64,000 nucleotides of DNA from Yoonia sp. (GTDB lineage Bacteria > Pseudomonadota > Alphaproteobacteria > Rhodobacterales > Rhodobacteraceae), in contig JAQXEG010000013.1 in the NCBI GenBank assembly GCA_029250945.1, positions 124,001-188,000 on the forward strand, given 5' to 3'. Within the stretch, counting starts at the first letter, position 1; the number at the start of each line of letters is the position of its first letter. A model generated the notes under the pieces. It searched no databases. It had not been told where the DNA came from and worked only from the letters and a program-made list of their open reading frames with translations. Position numbers and translations under genes: made by a program. This document shows positions 34,181 through 43,132 of the stretch, in pieces.

Positions 34181-35284
34181 TTAGATGTCTGTGACGTTGA
34201 CCCAAGCCTTTGCGTCGGATGACGTCAAAGCAGCGGCCACGATTTTGTTCACCTCCATCCCGTCACGGAATGTCGGCCATTTGTTTTGCCCTGCGGCGAT
34301 TGCCTCAAGGAAATCTTTTGCTTCGATAATGATCTGATCCTGATAGCCGGTGCCATGGCCCGGACCCTGACAGAACGGCAGGTAATCAGGGTGCGCCGGG
34401 CCGGTCAGGATTTTGGTAAAGCCGCGCTGCGCCTCTGGCCCATCCATCTGATAAAGCCAGATGGCATTCTGGTCCTCTTGATCAAATTTGATCGCGCCCT
34501 TGGTGCCTGTGATTTCATAGGCATAGCCCATTTTGCGCCCCGTCGCGATGCGGCTGAAATACATCGCGCCCATCGCCCCGTTTTCAAAACGGCACATCAT
34601 TTGCCCGTGGTCGTCATTGGTCACGGTCCCGCCGGGGCGGTCGGTGTGTACGGTTTCAACCTCTGCGATCAGGCTTTTAATTGGGCCGATCAGTGCCAGC
34701 GCCGCGTTCAGCATATGGGGCGCCAAGTCGCCCATTGTGCCGTTCGCCACGCCCGTTGTGCGCCATGTGGCGGGGGCGGTTGGGTCGGCAAGAAAATCCT
34801 CTGTGTGTTCGCCGCGAAACCATGTGACGTCCCCGATCACACCGTCCGCAATCAACTGACGTGCGTATTGGCTGGCGGGTGTGCGGATATAGTTAAAGGC
34901 GGTCATGTTGATCGCGCCCGCATCTTCGGCTGCGGCAACCATTGCAATACTTTCATCCAAGGACGCGCCCATCGGCTTTTCGCACAAAACGGGTTTGCCC
35001 AGCGCAAATGCGGCCTCTGCAATCTCGCGGTGGGTGGACTGGGGAGAGGCGATGATGACCGCCTCGACAGCCGGATCGCTGACCAATACGCGCCAGTCTG
35101 TCGTGGCCCGATTGAAGCCGTAAGCGGTGCGATACCGCTCTGCTGATGCGTCCGATGTGGCACAGACCATTTCCAAGCGCGGGCGTAGCGCCGTCTCGAA
35201 CACAGCCCCGACAGCGGCCATGGCAACGGCATGCGCCTTGCCCATATAGCCACCACCAACAATCCCGATCCCTATTTGCGTCAT
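34181..35284 (-). CDS. Gfo/Idh/MocA family oxidoreductase
   Basis: A 367-residue dehydrogenase with GIVGGGYMGKAHAVAMAAVG as the nucleotide fold, CEKPMGASLDESIAMV as the EKP motif and NGTMGDLAPHMLNAALALIG near the active site. It is the first gene of the minus-strand arm of the inositol cluster, 26 bases from a perfect LacI-type palindrome. It is distinct from IolG in the other arm, and probably acts on scyllo-inositol or another isomer; this is inference. Confidence 0.88.
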   Translation of the reverse strand: MTQIGIGIVGGGYMGKAHAVAMAAVGAVFETALRPRLEMVCATSDASAERYRTAYGFNRATTDWRVLVSDPAVEAVIIASPQSTHREIAEAAFALGKPVLCEKPMGASLDESIAMVAAAEDAGAINMTAFNYIRTPASQYARQLIADGVIGDVTWFRGEHTEDFLADPTAPATWRTTGVANGTMGDLAPHMLNAALALIGPIKSLIAEVETVHTDRPGGTVTNDDHGQMMCRFENGAMGAMYFSRIATGRKMGYAYEITGTKGAIKFDQEDQNAIWLYQMDGPEAQRGFTKILTGPAHPDYLPFCQGPGHGTGYQDQIIIEAKDFLEAIAAGQNKWPTFRDGMEVNKIVAAALTSSDAKAWVNVTDI

Positions 35285-35310
35285 TGCGTTGTCCTAAAGT
35301 TGAAATACGG

Positions 35311-35328
35311 TTTGCAACCGGTTGCAAA
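35311..35328. promoter_or_regulatory. LacI/GalR-type operator between the divergent inositol arms
   Basis: TTTGCAACCGGTTGCAAA is a perfect 18-base palindrome with the central CG typical of LacI-family operators (TGCAA-CCGG-TTGCA). It lies 26 bases from the minus-strand start and 54 from iolD, well placed to control both arms. No LacI-family regulator is encoded in this window. Confidence 0.8.
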
Positions 35329-35382
35329 ATTAGTATCGTAAGAATCGAATGACCGTCAATACAGATACGCATGGGCCTCAAA

Positions 35383-37233
35383 ATGAATACCGTTACACTG
35401 ACCACCGCGCAGGCGATCGTCCGCTATTTGGCGGCCCAATACACCGTTATTGACGGCAAAGAAGTACGCCTGTTTGGCGGCGGCTTTGGCATTTTTGGCC
35501 ACGGCAACGTCACCTGTCTGGGCGAGGCGCTGTATGACAATCGTGATGCACTGCCATTGTATCGCGGACAGAACGAACAGGGGATGGGGTTTGCCGCGGC
35601 GGCCTATGCCAAGTATCACAAGCGCCGTAGGGTGATGTTTTGCACCGCGTCTGCTGGTCCCGGCACGGCGAACCTGTTGACCAGTGCGGCGCTGGCGCAT
35701 GCCAACCGTTTGCCGATGCTGATGCTGTGTGGCGATGCGTTCATGACCCGCCTGCCTGATCCGGTGCTGCAACAGTTGGAACATTTCAGCAATCCGACGC
35801 TGGGCACAAATGACGCGTTCAAACCCGTATCGCGCTTCTGGGACCGGATCACCCATCCCGCCCAGATCATCCAGTCCCTGCCAGCGGCAATAGCGACCAT
35901 GATCGACCCCGCCGACTGCGGCCCTGCGTTCATCGGCCTGCCCCAAGACGTGCAGGGCTGGACCTATGATTACCCGTCATCATTCTTTGACAAGCGCGTG
36001 CATCGCATCCGTTCCCAAGCCCCCGACGTGGGCGAGGTTGCCGATGCGATTGCCCTACTCAAATCCGCCAAACGCCCGATGATTATCGCAGGTGGCGGTG
36101 TGCAATACGGGGATGCAGTGGCCGAGCTGACCGCATTTGCCGAGGCCACTGGCATTCCCGTGGTTGAGACGATCGCGGGCCGTGCCAATATGCTGGACAG
36201 ACATCCGCTGAACATCGGGCCGATTGGCGTAACCGGATCGGACAGCGCCAATACAATCGCGAAAGAGGCAGATGTCATTCTGGCCGTTGGCACGCGGCTT
36301 CAGGATTTCACGACTGGATCATGGACCGCGTTCGCCCACGAGGCAAAGATCATCGGCATGAATGTCGGTCGTCATGACGCGGCCAAGCACATGTCACTCA
36401 CCGTTGTAGGTGACGCGAAATTGTCGTTGCCCGCACTGGGGCTGGATCACAAAGCCCCCGACGCGTGGAAGGCCCGCGCGCAGGCCGAGCGTGCCAAATG
36501 GACCGCCTATGTGGCCGACAACGTCAAACCGGGCAACCGCCCCAACAGCTATGCCCAAGCGATTGGCGTCGTGAACGCGCTTTGCGATCCGCGTGACCGT
36601 GTGGTTGCCGCCGCCGGTGGCCTGCCCGCCGAGGTGACGGCAAACTGGCGCACGCTGGATATCGGCACCGTGGACGTCGAATTCGGGTTCTCGTGCATGG
36701 GCTATGAAATCGCGGGCGGCTGGGGCGCGCGCATCGCACAGGCCGAGGGCGAGCCGGACGCCGACACCATCGTGTTCACTGGCGACGGATCCTATATGCT
36801 GATGAACTCTGACATATATTCATCGGTCCTGACGGGTAAAAAGATGATCATTTGCGTGCTCGATAACGGTGGCTTTGCTGTCATCAACAAGCTGCAAAAC
36901 AACACCGGCAACGAAAGCTTTAACAACCTGATTGCCGACACACCCACAGCCGTGAACCAAATTGGCGTCGATTTTGAAGCCCACGCCCGCGCCATGGGTG
37001 CGATCGCCGAAACCGTGTCAAACCCCGCGGAGATGGCCGAGGCGTTCAAGCGCGCCAAAGCGTCTGACACCACATCCGTGATCGTCATGAACGTCGACCC
37101 CTACGAGGGCTGGACGACCGAAGGCCACGCGTGGTGGGAGGTTGGCACACCACACATCACCGACAACCCCAAGGTCGCCGAAGCGCACAAAGACTGGGAA
37201 TCCACCCGCCCCGAACAGCGCAAGGGCGTATAA
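35383..37233 (+). CDS. iolD: 3D-(3,5/4)-trihydroxycyclohexane-1,2-dione hydrolase
   Basis: A 616-residue thiamine-diphosphate enzyme that opens the inositol-derived ring to 5-deoxy-glucuronate. MNTVTLTTAQAIVRYLAAQY opens the protein in the IolD style; EQGMGFAAAAYAKYHKRRRV, ASAGPGTANLLTSAALAHAN and the ThDP motif VFTGDGSYMLMNSDIYSS (GDG...N) are present. ATG 35383 is chosen from family N-termini; an in-frame ATG lies 12 bases earlier. It starts the plus-strand arm, 3 bases before iolC. Confidence 0.95.
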   Translation: MNTVTLTTAQAIVRYLAAQYTVIDGKEVRLFGGGFGIFGHGNVTCLGEALYDNRDALPLYRGQNEQGMGFAAAAYAKYHKRRRVMFCTASAGPGTANLLTSAALAHANRLPMLMLCGDAFMTRLPDPVLQQLEHFSNPTLGTNDAFKPVSRFWDRITHPAQIIQSLPAAIATMIDPADCGPAFIGLPQDVQGWTYDYPSSFFDKRVHRIRSQAPDVGEVADAIALLKSAKRPMIIAGGGVQYGDAVAELTAFAEATGIPVVETIAGRANMLDRHPLNIGPIGVTGSDSANTIAKEADVILAVGTRLQDFTTGSWTAFAHEAKIIGMNVGRHDAAKHMSLTVVGDAKLSLPALGLDHKAPDAWKARAQAERAKWTAYVADNVKPGNRPNSYAQAIGVVNALCDPRDRVVAAAGGLPAEVTANWRTLDIGTVDVEFGFSCMGYEIAGGWGARIAQAEGEPDADTIVFTGDGSYMLMNSDIYSSVLTGKKMIICVLDNGGFAVINKLQNNTGNESFNNLIADTPTAVNQIGVDFEAHARAMGAIAETVSNPAEMAEAFKRAKASDTTSVIVMNVDPYEGWTTEGHAWWEVGTPHITDNPKVAEAHKDWESTRPEQRKGV

Positions 37234-37236
37234 CCG

Positions 37237-38223
37237 ATGGACGTGATCAAGGGCATTTCCCAAAACAACTTTGTCGTCGTGGGCCGCGTGGGCATGGACC
37301 TATATCCCGCCCCGGGTGAAGCAATTGAAACTACCAATGCATATACTGCCGACATGGGCGGGTCATCCGCAAACATTGCTGCGGGGATCGTGAAACTGGG
37401 CGGGAAATCCACGCTGGTCACGTCTGTTTCTGACGATGCCGTTGGTCGATTCTGCCTCAACAAGCTGGCGCAATACGAAGTCAACGCGACCCATGTGACG
37501 ACAGTAGGCGGCGGGGCCCGCAATTCCACCGCTTTCTACGAATCCCGCGTGACAGACCACCAATCCGTGATTTACCGCAACGGGGCCGCTGATTTCGAAA
37601 TGACCCTCGCCGATGTGGAGGCTGTCGATTACAGCCAGTACGGCGCGCTGGTCACTGCAGGTACGGTGTTCGCCGCCGAACCATCGCGCACAGCCGCATT
37701 CCGCGCATTTGAACTGGCCCGCGATGCTGGTCTGCCAATTATTTTTGACGTGGATTACCGCCCCTATTCATGGCCCAGCGCCGATGTCGCCGCTGACGTT
37801 TTGTCACGCGCAGGTGCGTTGTCCGACGTGATTGTGGGCAATGACGATGAATTCGGGTTCATGGCGGGGTCCAAGGACAAGGGCCTGCAAAAGGCCCGCG
37901 ATCTGGCCAATGCCACAGCCGCCATCGTCGTCTATAAAATGGGCGAACATGGGGCCGTGACATTCGCCAACGGGGATGAACTGCAAACCGGCATCTACCG
38001 TGTCGAGGCGTTGAAACCCACAGGTGCTGGCGACAGCTTTATGGCTGGCCTTTTGACATCTATCGCAGACGGCCATGACCTCAAAACCGCCGTGCTGCGC
38101 GGCTCTGCCTGCGCGGCGATTGTCGTGGCTAAACCCGGCTGCGCACCTGCCATGCCCTACCCCGCTGATCTGACGCAATTTCTGGCCGATCATCCCGGCC
38201 CAACCGCCAATAACAAGGAATAA
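37237..38223 (+). CDS. iolC: 5-dehydro-2-deoxygluconokinase
   Basis: A 328-residue PfkB-family sugar kinase that phosphorylates 5-dehydro-2-deoxygluconate. NFVVVGRVGMDLYP and GGSSANIAAGIVKLGG are the N-terminal PfkB pattern, and ALKPTGAGDSFMAGLL is the C-terminal signature with the catalytic aspartate. In many Rhodobacterales and other proteobacteria IolC is fused to a DUF2090 aldolase domain; here it is the kinase alone and a separate aldolase gene follows iolB. Confidence 0.94.
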   Translation: MDVIKGISQNNFVVVGRVGMDLYPAPGEAIETTNAYTADMGGSSANIAAGIVKLGGKSTLVTSVSDDAVGRFCLNKLAQYEVNATHVTTVGGGARNSTAFYESRVTDHQSVIYRNGAADFEMTLADVEAVDYSQYGALVTAGTVFAAEPSRTAAFRAFELARDAGLPIIFDVDYRPYSWPSADVAADVLSRAGALSDVIVGNDDEFGFMAGSKDKGLQKARDLANATAAIVVYKMGEHGAVTFANGDELQTGIYRVEALKPTGAGDSFMAGLLTSIADGHDLKTAVLRGSACAAIVVAKPGCAPAMPYPADLTQFLADHPGPTANNKE

Positions 38224-38227
38224 TCCC

Positions 38228-39079
38228 ATGCATATCGCGCCCCATGATAACCTCAACAAGCCGATTGTGGATGCGGATGATCCGACTGTACCGCTCAACT
38301 ACTTCAACATCGTCAAACTGAAAGAGGGCGAAGCGTTCCACTATCAGGTGCCTAACTATGAGACTTGCATCGTCCCTGCGACAGGCACCGTCACGGTCGA
38401 GGTTGAGGGCATCACATACACCGCCCTTGGCGGGCGCGGCGTGGATGTCTGGGATGGGCAACCGCAGGGCGTCTATATTCCGTCAGGGGCCAAAGCGACG
38501 ATCATTTGCGAAAGCGACGAGACCGAGACATTCATCGCGGGTGCTCGCTATGACAAGGTGCTTGATCCGTTTGACGTCCGCGACCACGATTTTGTGCAAT
38601 ATGGGTCCGACGACACGAAAACGCACCGCTGCATCAAACATATCTTGGGCCAGAAACAGGCGGATAAGGTCGGGCGCCTGCTGGTGTCGGAACTGTTCAC
38701 AGTGGGTCAAGGTGGCTGGTCCGGCTTCCCTGCACATAAACACGACACAGACCGCAAGGATGATGCTGGCAACATCGTTGAGACCCGCCATGACGAGACC
38801 TATAATTTCCGGTTCCGTCCCAACCATGGCTCCGCCGTCCAGATCATCCAACACGAGGAAGGGGTACCCGGCGACGCATTCCAGCTCATGGATCGCTCCA
38901 CAATCCTTTTGGGCTCCGGCTACCACCCCTGCGTCGTGATGCCCGGCTACGAGATGTATTATTTCACAATTCTTGGCGGTCTGTCCCAGCGCAGCCTCGT
39001 GCAATTCTTCCAGCCTACCCATGCCTATCAGGTCGAAACCATTCCGGGCATCAAGGATATGGTCGCCAAGTTCAAATAA
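38228..39079 (+). CDS. iolB: 5-deoxy-glucuronate isomerase
   Basis: A 283-residue cupin-fold isomerase that converts 5-deoxy-glucuronate to 5-dehydro-2-deoxygluconate. The metal site and core are seen in WSGFPAHKHDTDRKDDAGNI and ETYNFRFRPNHGSAVQIIQH, with GYHPCVVMPGYEMYYFTILG near the end. The order of genes (iolD-iolC-iolB) and the 4-base gap from iolC put it in the same operon. Confidence 0.95.
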   Translation: MHIAPHDNLNKPIVDADDPTVPLNYFNIVKLKEGEAFHYQVPNYETCIVPATGTVTVEVEGITYTALGGRGVDVWDGQPQGVYIPSGAKATIICESDETETFIAGARYDKVLDPFDVRDHDFVQYGSDDTKTHRCIKHILGQKQADKVGRLLVSELFTVGQGGWSGFPAHKHDTDRKDDAGNIVETRHDETYNFRFRPNHGSAVQIIQHEEGVPGDAFQLMDRSTILLGSGYHPCVVMPGYEMYYFTILGGLSQRSLVQFFQPTHAYQVETIPGIKDMVAKFK

Positions 39080-39083
39080 TCGG

Positions 39084-39115
39084 CTCGCTTTTTTCAAAAT
39101 ACTCCCGCCGGAGGC
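39084..39115 (+). repeat. Dispersed intergenic repeat, full-length copy (family A)
   Basis: CTCGCTTTTTTCAAAATACT, C, then CCGCCGGAGGC. This is the most complete copy, with both the T-rich half shared with 7938 and the GC core shared with 31672 and 61974. It lies between iolB and the aldolase gene, inside an apparent operon. Confidence 0.75.
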
Positions 39116-39145
39116 ACCGCCACTGGCCATAATCGGGGATATCTC

Positions 39146-39982
39146 ATGCCTCTCGTTACACTCGCAGATGTGCTGCAACCTGCCTTGAAAAACGGTCATG
39201 CGGTCGGAGGCCTTGTCACCCTTGGCTGGGAAGACATGCGCGCCTATGTCGCCGCGGCCGAGGAACTAGGTTGCCCTGTGATCTTGCAAGCTGGCCCCGG
39301 CTGCCGCGAACACACGCCCCTACCCGTGCTTGGCGCGATGTTCCGGCATCTGGCCGAGGGCGCATCGGTCCCCGTCGTCGCCCATCTGGACCACGGCTAT
39401 ACGTTCGAGGATTGCAAAATCGCGCTGGACGCAGGCTTTACCTCGCTGATGTACGACGGCTCGCGCAAGCCACTCCAACAGAACATCGACGAAACTGCCG
39501 CCATTGCCGAAATGGCCCATGCAGCAGGCATTTCGTGCGAGGGCGAGATTGGCTTTGTCGGCTACGCAAACGGCGAAAACTCCGCGGGCACCGACCCGGA
39601 CGAGGCCGCGATTTTCGCGCGCGACAGCGGCGTGAATGCGATGGCGATTTCAGTAGGCAACGTGCATTTGCAACAAGACAAGGAAGGCGGGCTGGATCTG
39701 AACCGGATCGCGGCGATCGCGGCTGTCACAGACGTGCCATTGGTCATCCACGGTGGATCGGGCGTGCCTGTGGACCAGCGCAAGCACTTGGCCGCCAATT
39801 CCGCCATCTGCAAATTCAACATTGGTACCGAATTGCGCATGGCCTTTGGCGCCGCGATGCGTCGGGCCGTGAACGCGGACCCTGACCTGTTTGACCGCGT
39901 CACGATCCTCAAGGAAACCCATGACCCGCTGGTCGCTGCCACCAAACAGGTGCTACAGGCCTTCGGCGGAGGCAAAGGATAA
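39146..39982 (+). CDS. iolJ: Class II aldolase of inositol catabolism
   Basis: A 278-residue zinc-dependent aldolase. VPVVAHLDHGYTFEDCKIAL holds the first zinc histidine, MYDGSRKPLQQNI and CEGEIGFVG follow, and VIHGGSGVP is the phosphate-binding loop. In this setting the likely substrate is 6-phospho-5-dehydro-2-deoxygluconate, split to dihydroxyacetone phosphate and malonate semialdehyde. Fructose-bisphosphate or tagatose-bisphosphate aldolase is the alternative on sequence alone. A repeat fills the gap to iolB; iolG follows after 3 bases. Confidence 0.85.
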   Translation: MPLVTLADVLQPALKNGHAVGGLVTLGWEDMRAYVAAAEELGCPVILQAGPGCREHTPLPVLGAMFRHLAEGASVPVVAHLDHGYTFEDCKIALDAGFTSLMYDGSRKPLQQNIDETAAIAEMAHAAGISCEGEIGFVGYANGENSAGTDPDEAAIFARDSGVNAMAISVGNVHLQQDKEGGLDLNRIAAIAAVTDVPLVIHGGSGVPVDQRKHLAANSAICKFNIGTELRMAFGAAMRRAVNADPDLFDRVTILKETHDPLVAATKQVLQAFGGGKG

Positions 39983-39985
39983 ATC

Positions 39986-40975
39986 ATGCTCAATATCGCA
40001 ATCCTCGGCTGCGGCCGTATCGGACAGGTCCACGCGGCCACGATCAAATCCATGACAACGGCACGGGTTACCGCCGTGGCCGACGCCTTTCCCGACCCTG
40101 CCAACGCGCTGGCCAAAACGCTGGGCTGTGATGTCCGCGACATCGATACGATCATGGACAGCGATGACGTTGACGCCGTGGTGATCGGCACCCCCACCAC
40201 CACGCATTACGACCTGATCCATGCCGCCGCACGCGCGGGCAAAGCGATTTTTTGCGAAAAGCCGGTGGATATGTCAGCTGACCGCATCCGAGATTGCCTT
40301 GCGATTGTGGCTCAACACGACGTGCCGTTCCTGACCGCATTCAACCGCCGTTTCGACCCCAGCTTTGCCGCAGTACAGGCCCGCATCGCAGGCGGCGAGG
40401 TCGGCAATGTCGAACTTGTCACGATTATGTCGCGCGACCCCTCCCCGCCCCCTGTGAGCTATATTGCCACGTCCGGCGGCCTGTTCCGCGATATGATGAT
40501 CCACGACCTTGATATGGCACGGTTCCTACTGGGCGAAGAACCCGTCAGCGTCATGGCCATGGGTGCCGCATTGGTTGATCCCACCATAGGTGATGCCGGT
40601 GACGTCGACACGGCGGGCGTGATGCTGCGCACTGCGTCGGGGAAAATCTGCCAGATCAGCAATTCGCGCCGCGCATCCTATGGCTATGACCAGCGGATCG
40701 AGGTGCACGGATCCAAGGGCATGCTGCGCGCCGAAAACCACCTTGAGAACTCGGTCGAGATCGCAACAGAGGCTGGCTTTCGCCGCGCCCCTGCGCAACA
40801 TTTCTTTCTTGAACGGTATGAAGCAGCCTACCGCGCCGAGATGTTGCACTTCGTCGACGCCGTCACTGGCGGCACGGCCCCGTCCCCGTCTGGCGATGAC
40901 GGTTTGCGCGCACAGATGTTGGCAGACGCCGCGACCCTTAGCTGGGAAACCGGTGTTCCTGTCGATCTGACGTAG
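39986..40975 (+). CDS. iolG: myo-Inositol 2-dehydrogenase
   Basis: A 329-residue Gfo/Idh/MocA enzyme that oxidises myo-inositol to 2-keto-inositol, step one of the pathway. IAILGCGRIGQVHAATIKSM is the NAD site, CEKPVDMSADRIRDC the EKP motif, and TAFNRRFDPSFAAVQARIAG with GGLFRDMMIHDLDMARFLLG are typical of IolG. It closes the plus-strand arm. No iolA (malonate-semialdehyde dehydrogenase) or inositol transporter is in the window. Confidence 0.9.
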   Translation: MLNIAILGCGRIGQVHAATIKSMTTARVTAVADAFPDPANALAKTLGCDVRDIDTIMDSDDVDAVVIGTPTTTHYDLIHAAARAGKAIFCEKPVDMSADRIRDCLAIVAQHDVPFLTAFNRRFDPSFAAVQARIAGGEVGNVELVTIMSRDPSPPPVSYIATSGGLFRDMMIHDLDMARFLLGEEPVSVMAMGAALVDPTIGDAGDVDTAGVMLRTASGKICQISNSRRASYGYDQRIEVHGSKGMLRAENHLENSVEIATEAGFRRAPAQHFFLERYEAAYRAEMLHFVDAVTGGTAPSPSGDDGLRAQMLADAATLSWETGVPVDLT

Positions 40976-40992
40976 GATGCGTTTTAACGCAT

Positions 40993-41454
40993 CTACCTGA
41001 CAGGCAACGCGGTGGTCTGCCGCACGGTGCGCAGGGCGAATGACGATTGCATCTGCGCCACCCCCGGCAAGGTCGCCAGATGGCGTCGGTGGATGCGCGC
41101 GAAATCCTCTGTGTCGCCCGCGACGACCTTCAGCAGATAGTCCGCCGTACCCGCCATCAGGTGACATTCCAACACGTCAGGCACTTTTGCGACGGCCTTT
41201 TCAAATGCGTCCAGAACTTCATCCGCTTGGCCTGACAGGGTGATTTCGACAAATACCGTGGTTGGGCGGTTTACTTTGCGCGGGTCAAGCAAAGCCACAT
41301 AATCGCGGATGAACCCGTCTTTCTCCAGCCGCTGCACCCTGCGGTGACACGCCGACGCAGATAGGTTCACCTTTTCCGATAAGTCCGCGTTGGACATCCG
41401 GCCAGCGGTTTGCAGCACCTCAAGGATTCTACGGTCTATGCTGTCAATTTCCAT
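40993..41454 (-). CDS. Lrp/AsnC regulator next to alanine dehydrogenase (AldR-like)
   Basis: A 153-residue regulator with the helix-turn-helix IDRRILEVLQTAGRMSNADL and LSASACHRRVQRLEKDGFI, and a RAM domain with MAGTADYLLKVVAGDTEDFA. It is divergent from ald, the classic arrangement in which an Lrp-type regulator activates alanine dehydrogenase in response to alanine. ATG 41454 (MEIDSIDRRIL) gives the usual length; the 188-residue reading would extend across the promoter. Confidence 0.88.
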   Translation of the reverse strand: MEIDSIDRRILEVLQTAGRMSNADLSEKVNLSASACHRRVQRLEKDGFIRDYVALLDPRKVNRPTTVFVEITLSGQADEVLDAFEKAVAKVPDVLECHLMAGTADYLLKVVAGDTEDFARIHRRHLATLPGVAQMQSSFALRTVRQTTALPVR

Positions 41455-41540
41455 ATGACGCAGGTTCCTTGCTTTAAAATCATATTCTACGCAAATACCT
41501 GCCACAGATAACGCTATCAGCCAAGCATTTCCCCACAGAC

Positions 41541-41560
41541 ATTGCGTGTGATTGCGCAAA
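41541..41560. promoter_or_regulatory. Putative Lrp-type sites upstream of ald
   Basis: ATTGCG occurs twice, 10 bases apart (41541 and 41551), and the second copy is part of the palindrome TTGCGCAA (41552-41559). It lies about 35 bases before the ald start and 100 from the regulator start, where an AldR-like protein would be expected to bind. Confidence 0.45.
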
Positions 41561-41593
41561 TGATCCCCCCATCAAGGGAAGGGAGACCCAATC

Positions 41594-42712
41594 ATGCATA
41601 TCGGATGCCCGAAAGAGATCAAACCACAAGAGTTCCGTGTCGGTCTGACACCAAACGCCGCCCGTGAGGCCGTGAATGCGGGTCACACAGTTACGATGGA
41701 AACCGGTGCCGGTGCTGGCGCAGGCTTCGCCGATGCGGATTACACGGCCGCAGGCGCGTCTATCGCTGGCGCTGCCGCGGATGTTTTCGCCGCGGCCGAC
41801 ATGATCGTGAAGGTCAAAGAACCCCAACCGTTTGAGCGTAAAATGTTGCGCGACGGCCAAATCCTGTTCACCTATCTGCACCTTGCCCCTGATCCCGACC
41901 AGACCCGCGATCTGATGGCATCGGGTGCCACATGCATCGCATATGAAACCGTGACGGATGATCGTGGCGGTTTGCCCTTGCTGGCCCCCATGTCCGAGGT
42001 CGCTGGTCGCCTCGCGCCGCAGGTCGGTGCTTGGACCTTGCAAAAAGCCAATGGCGGGCGCGGCGTTCTGATGGGCGGCGTGCCGGGTGTTGGTCCGGCC
42101 AAGGTGTTGGTCATCGGAGGCGGCGTTGTTGGCACACATGCGGCCAAGATTGCATCAGGTATGGGTGCGGATGTGACCGTGCTGGACCGCTCGCTGCCGC
42201 GTCTGCGCTATCTTGATGATACGTTTGGCGGGCAGTTCAAGAACAGCTATGCCAACGCGGGCAACACCGCCGAATTGGCGGCCCAAGCGGACATGATCAT
42301 CGGCGCGGTCCTGATCCCTGGTGCCGAGGCGCCCAAACTTATCAGCCGCGCACAGCTGGCTGACGTGAAACCGGGTGCGGCGCTTGTGGATGTGGCTATT
42401 GACCAAGGCGGTTGTTTCGAAACATCCCGCGCCACAACGCACCAAGACCCGATCTATGATGTGGACGGCATCATGCACTATTGCGTGGCCAACATGCCGG
42501 GCGCCGTCGCGCGCACATCCACCATCGCCCTTGGGAACGCCACGATGCCATTCATGATGGCGCTCGCAAACAAGGGCTGGAAACAAGCGTGCGAGGATGA
42601 TGCCCATCTGCTGAACGGGCTAAATGTGCACGCTGGCAACCTGACCTACTATGCAGTCGGCAAGGCGCTGGGGATCGACGTCATGTCGCCCAGCATTGCG
42701 CTGCGCACCTAA
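41594..42712 (+). CDS. ald: Alanine dehydrogenase
   Basis: A 372-residue NAD enzyme that interconverts alanine with pyruvate and ammonia. MHIGCPKEIKPQEFRVGLTP, GHTVTMETGAGAGAGF, the catalytic region LFTYLHLAPD and VLVIGGGVVGTHAAKIASGM (NAD site) are all family features, with KPGAALVDVAIDQGGCFETS later. GGGAAGGGAGACC precedes the ATG. It is a single-gene unit with its own terminator, under the divergent Lrp-type regulator. Confidence 0.96.
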   Translation: MHIGCPKEIKPQEFRVGLTPNAAREAVNAGHTVTMETGAGAGAGFADADYTAAGASIAGAAADVFAAADMIVKVKEPQPFERKMLRDGQILFTYLHLAPDPDQTRDLMASGATCIAYETVTDDRGGLPLLAPMSEVAGRLAPQVGAWTLQKANGGRGVLMGGVPGVGPAKVLVIGGGVVGTHAAKIASGMGADVTVLDRSLPRLRYLDDTFGGQFKNSYANAGNTAELAAQADMIIGAVLIPGAEAPKLISRAQLADVKPGAALVDVAIDQGGCFETSRATTHQDPIYDVDGIMHYCVANMPGAVARTSTIALGNATMPFMMALANKGWKQACEDDAHLLNGLNVHAGNLTYYAVGKALGIDVMSPSIALRT

Positions 42713-42720
42713 AACGCAAA

Positions 42721-42747
42721 AAGGCCCGCGATCACCGCGGGTCTTTT
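42721..42747 (+). terminator. Terminator of ald
   Basis: CCCGCG (42725-42730) pairs with CGCGGG (42736-42741), flanked by A-rich sequence before and TCTTTTC after. It sits 8 bases after the ald stop and faces the convergent mscL remnant. Confidence 0.75.
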
Positions 42748-42769
42748 CATTTCGCAAATCAGGCGAAGA

Positions 42770-43132
42770 TTACTTCTTCAGCGCAGCCAGGATATCAGCC
42801 AACAGCTCTTCTTGGGTTGGGCCCGCTGGTGCGGCTGGTGATGCTTCTTCTTTCTTCTTCATCTTGTTCACCTGACGGACAAGCATAAAGACAACGAATG
42901 CGATGATCAGAAAGTTGATGATCCCCACAATAAAACGATCGTCAGCAAATACAGCGGCACCGGCTTCTTCGGCTTCAGCGATAGAGCCATACTCGCCTTC
43001 GCCCAGCAACGCATACATGCCAGAGAAGTCGACGCCGCCCATAAACAAGCTAATGATTAGATTGATCAAATCAGCGACAAGACTGTCGACGATTGCGGTG
43101 AATGCTGCACCGATGATGATACCAACGACCAT
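42770..43132 (-). pseudogene. mscL: Large-conductance mechanosensitive channel, N-terminally truncated
   Basis: The 120 residues from ATG 43132 begin [20 protein letters not shown], which in intact MscL is residue 17 or so; the cytoplasmic S1 helix and the start of TM1 (the usual MLxEFxxFxxRGNVxDMA) are missing. Upstream, VQNL-A is readable only with a one-base shift (AACTTAGGCTATG), and no start is found. The pore segment is also altered (LINLIISLF where a proline and glycine are usual). TM2 ([15 protein letters not shown]) and the helical tail are intact. A TTTTGA-16-TATAAT promoter remains at 43164-43191. Confidence 0.7.
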
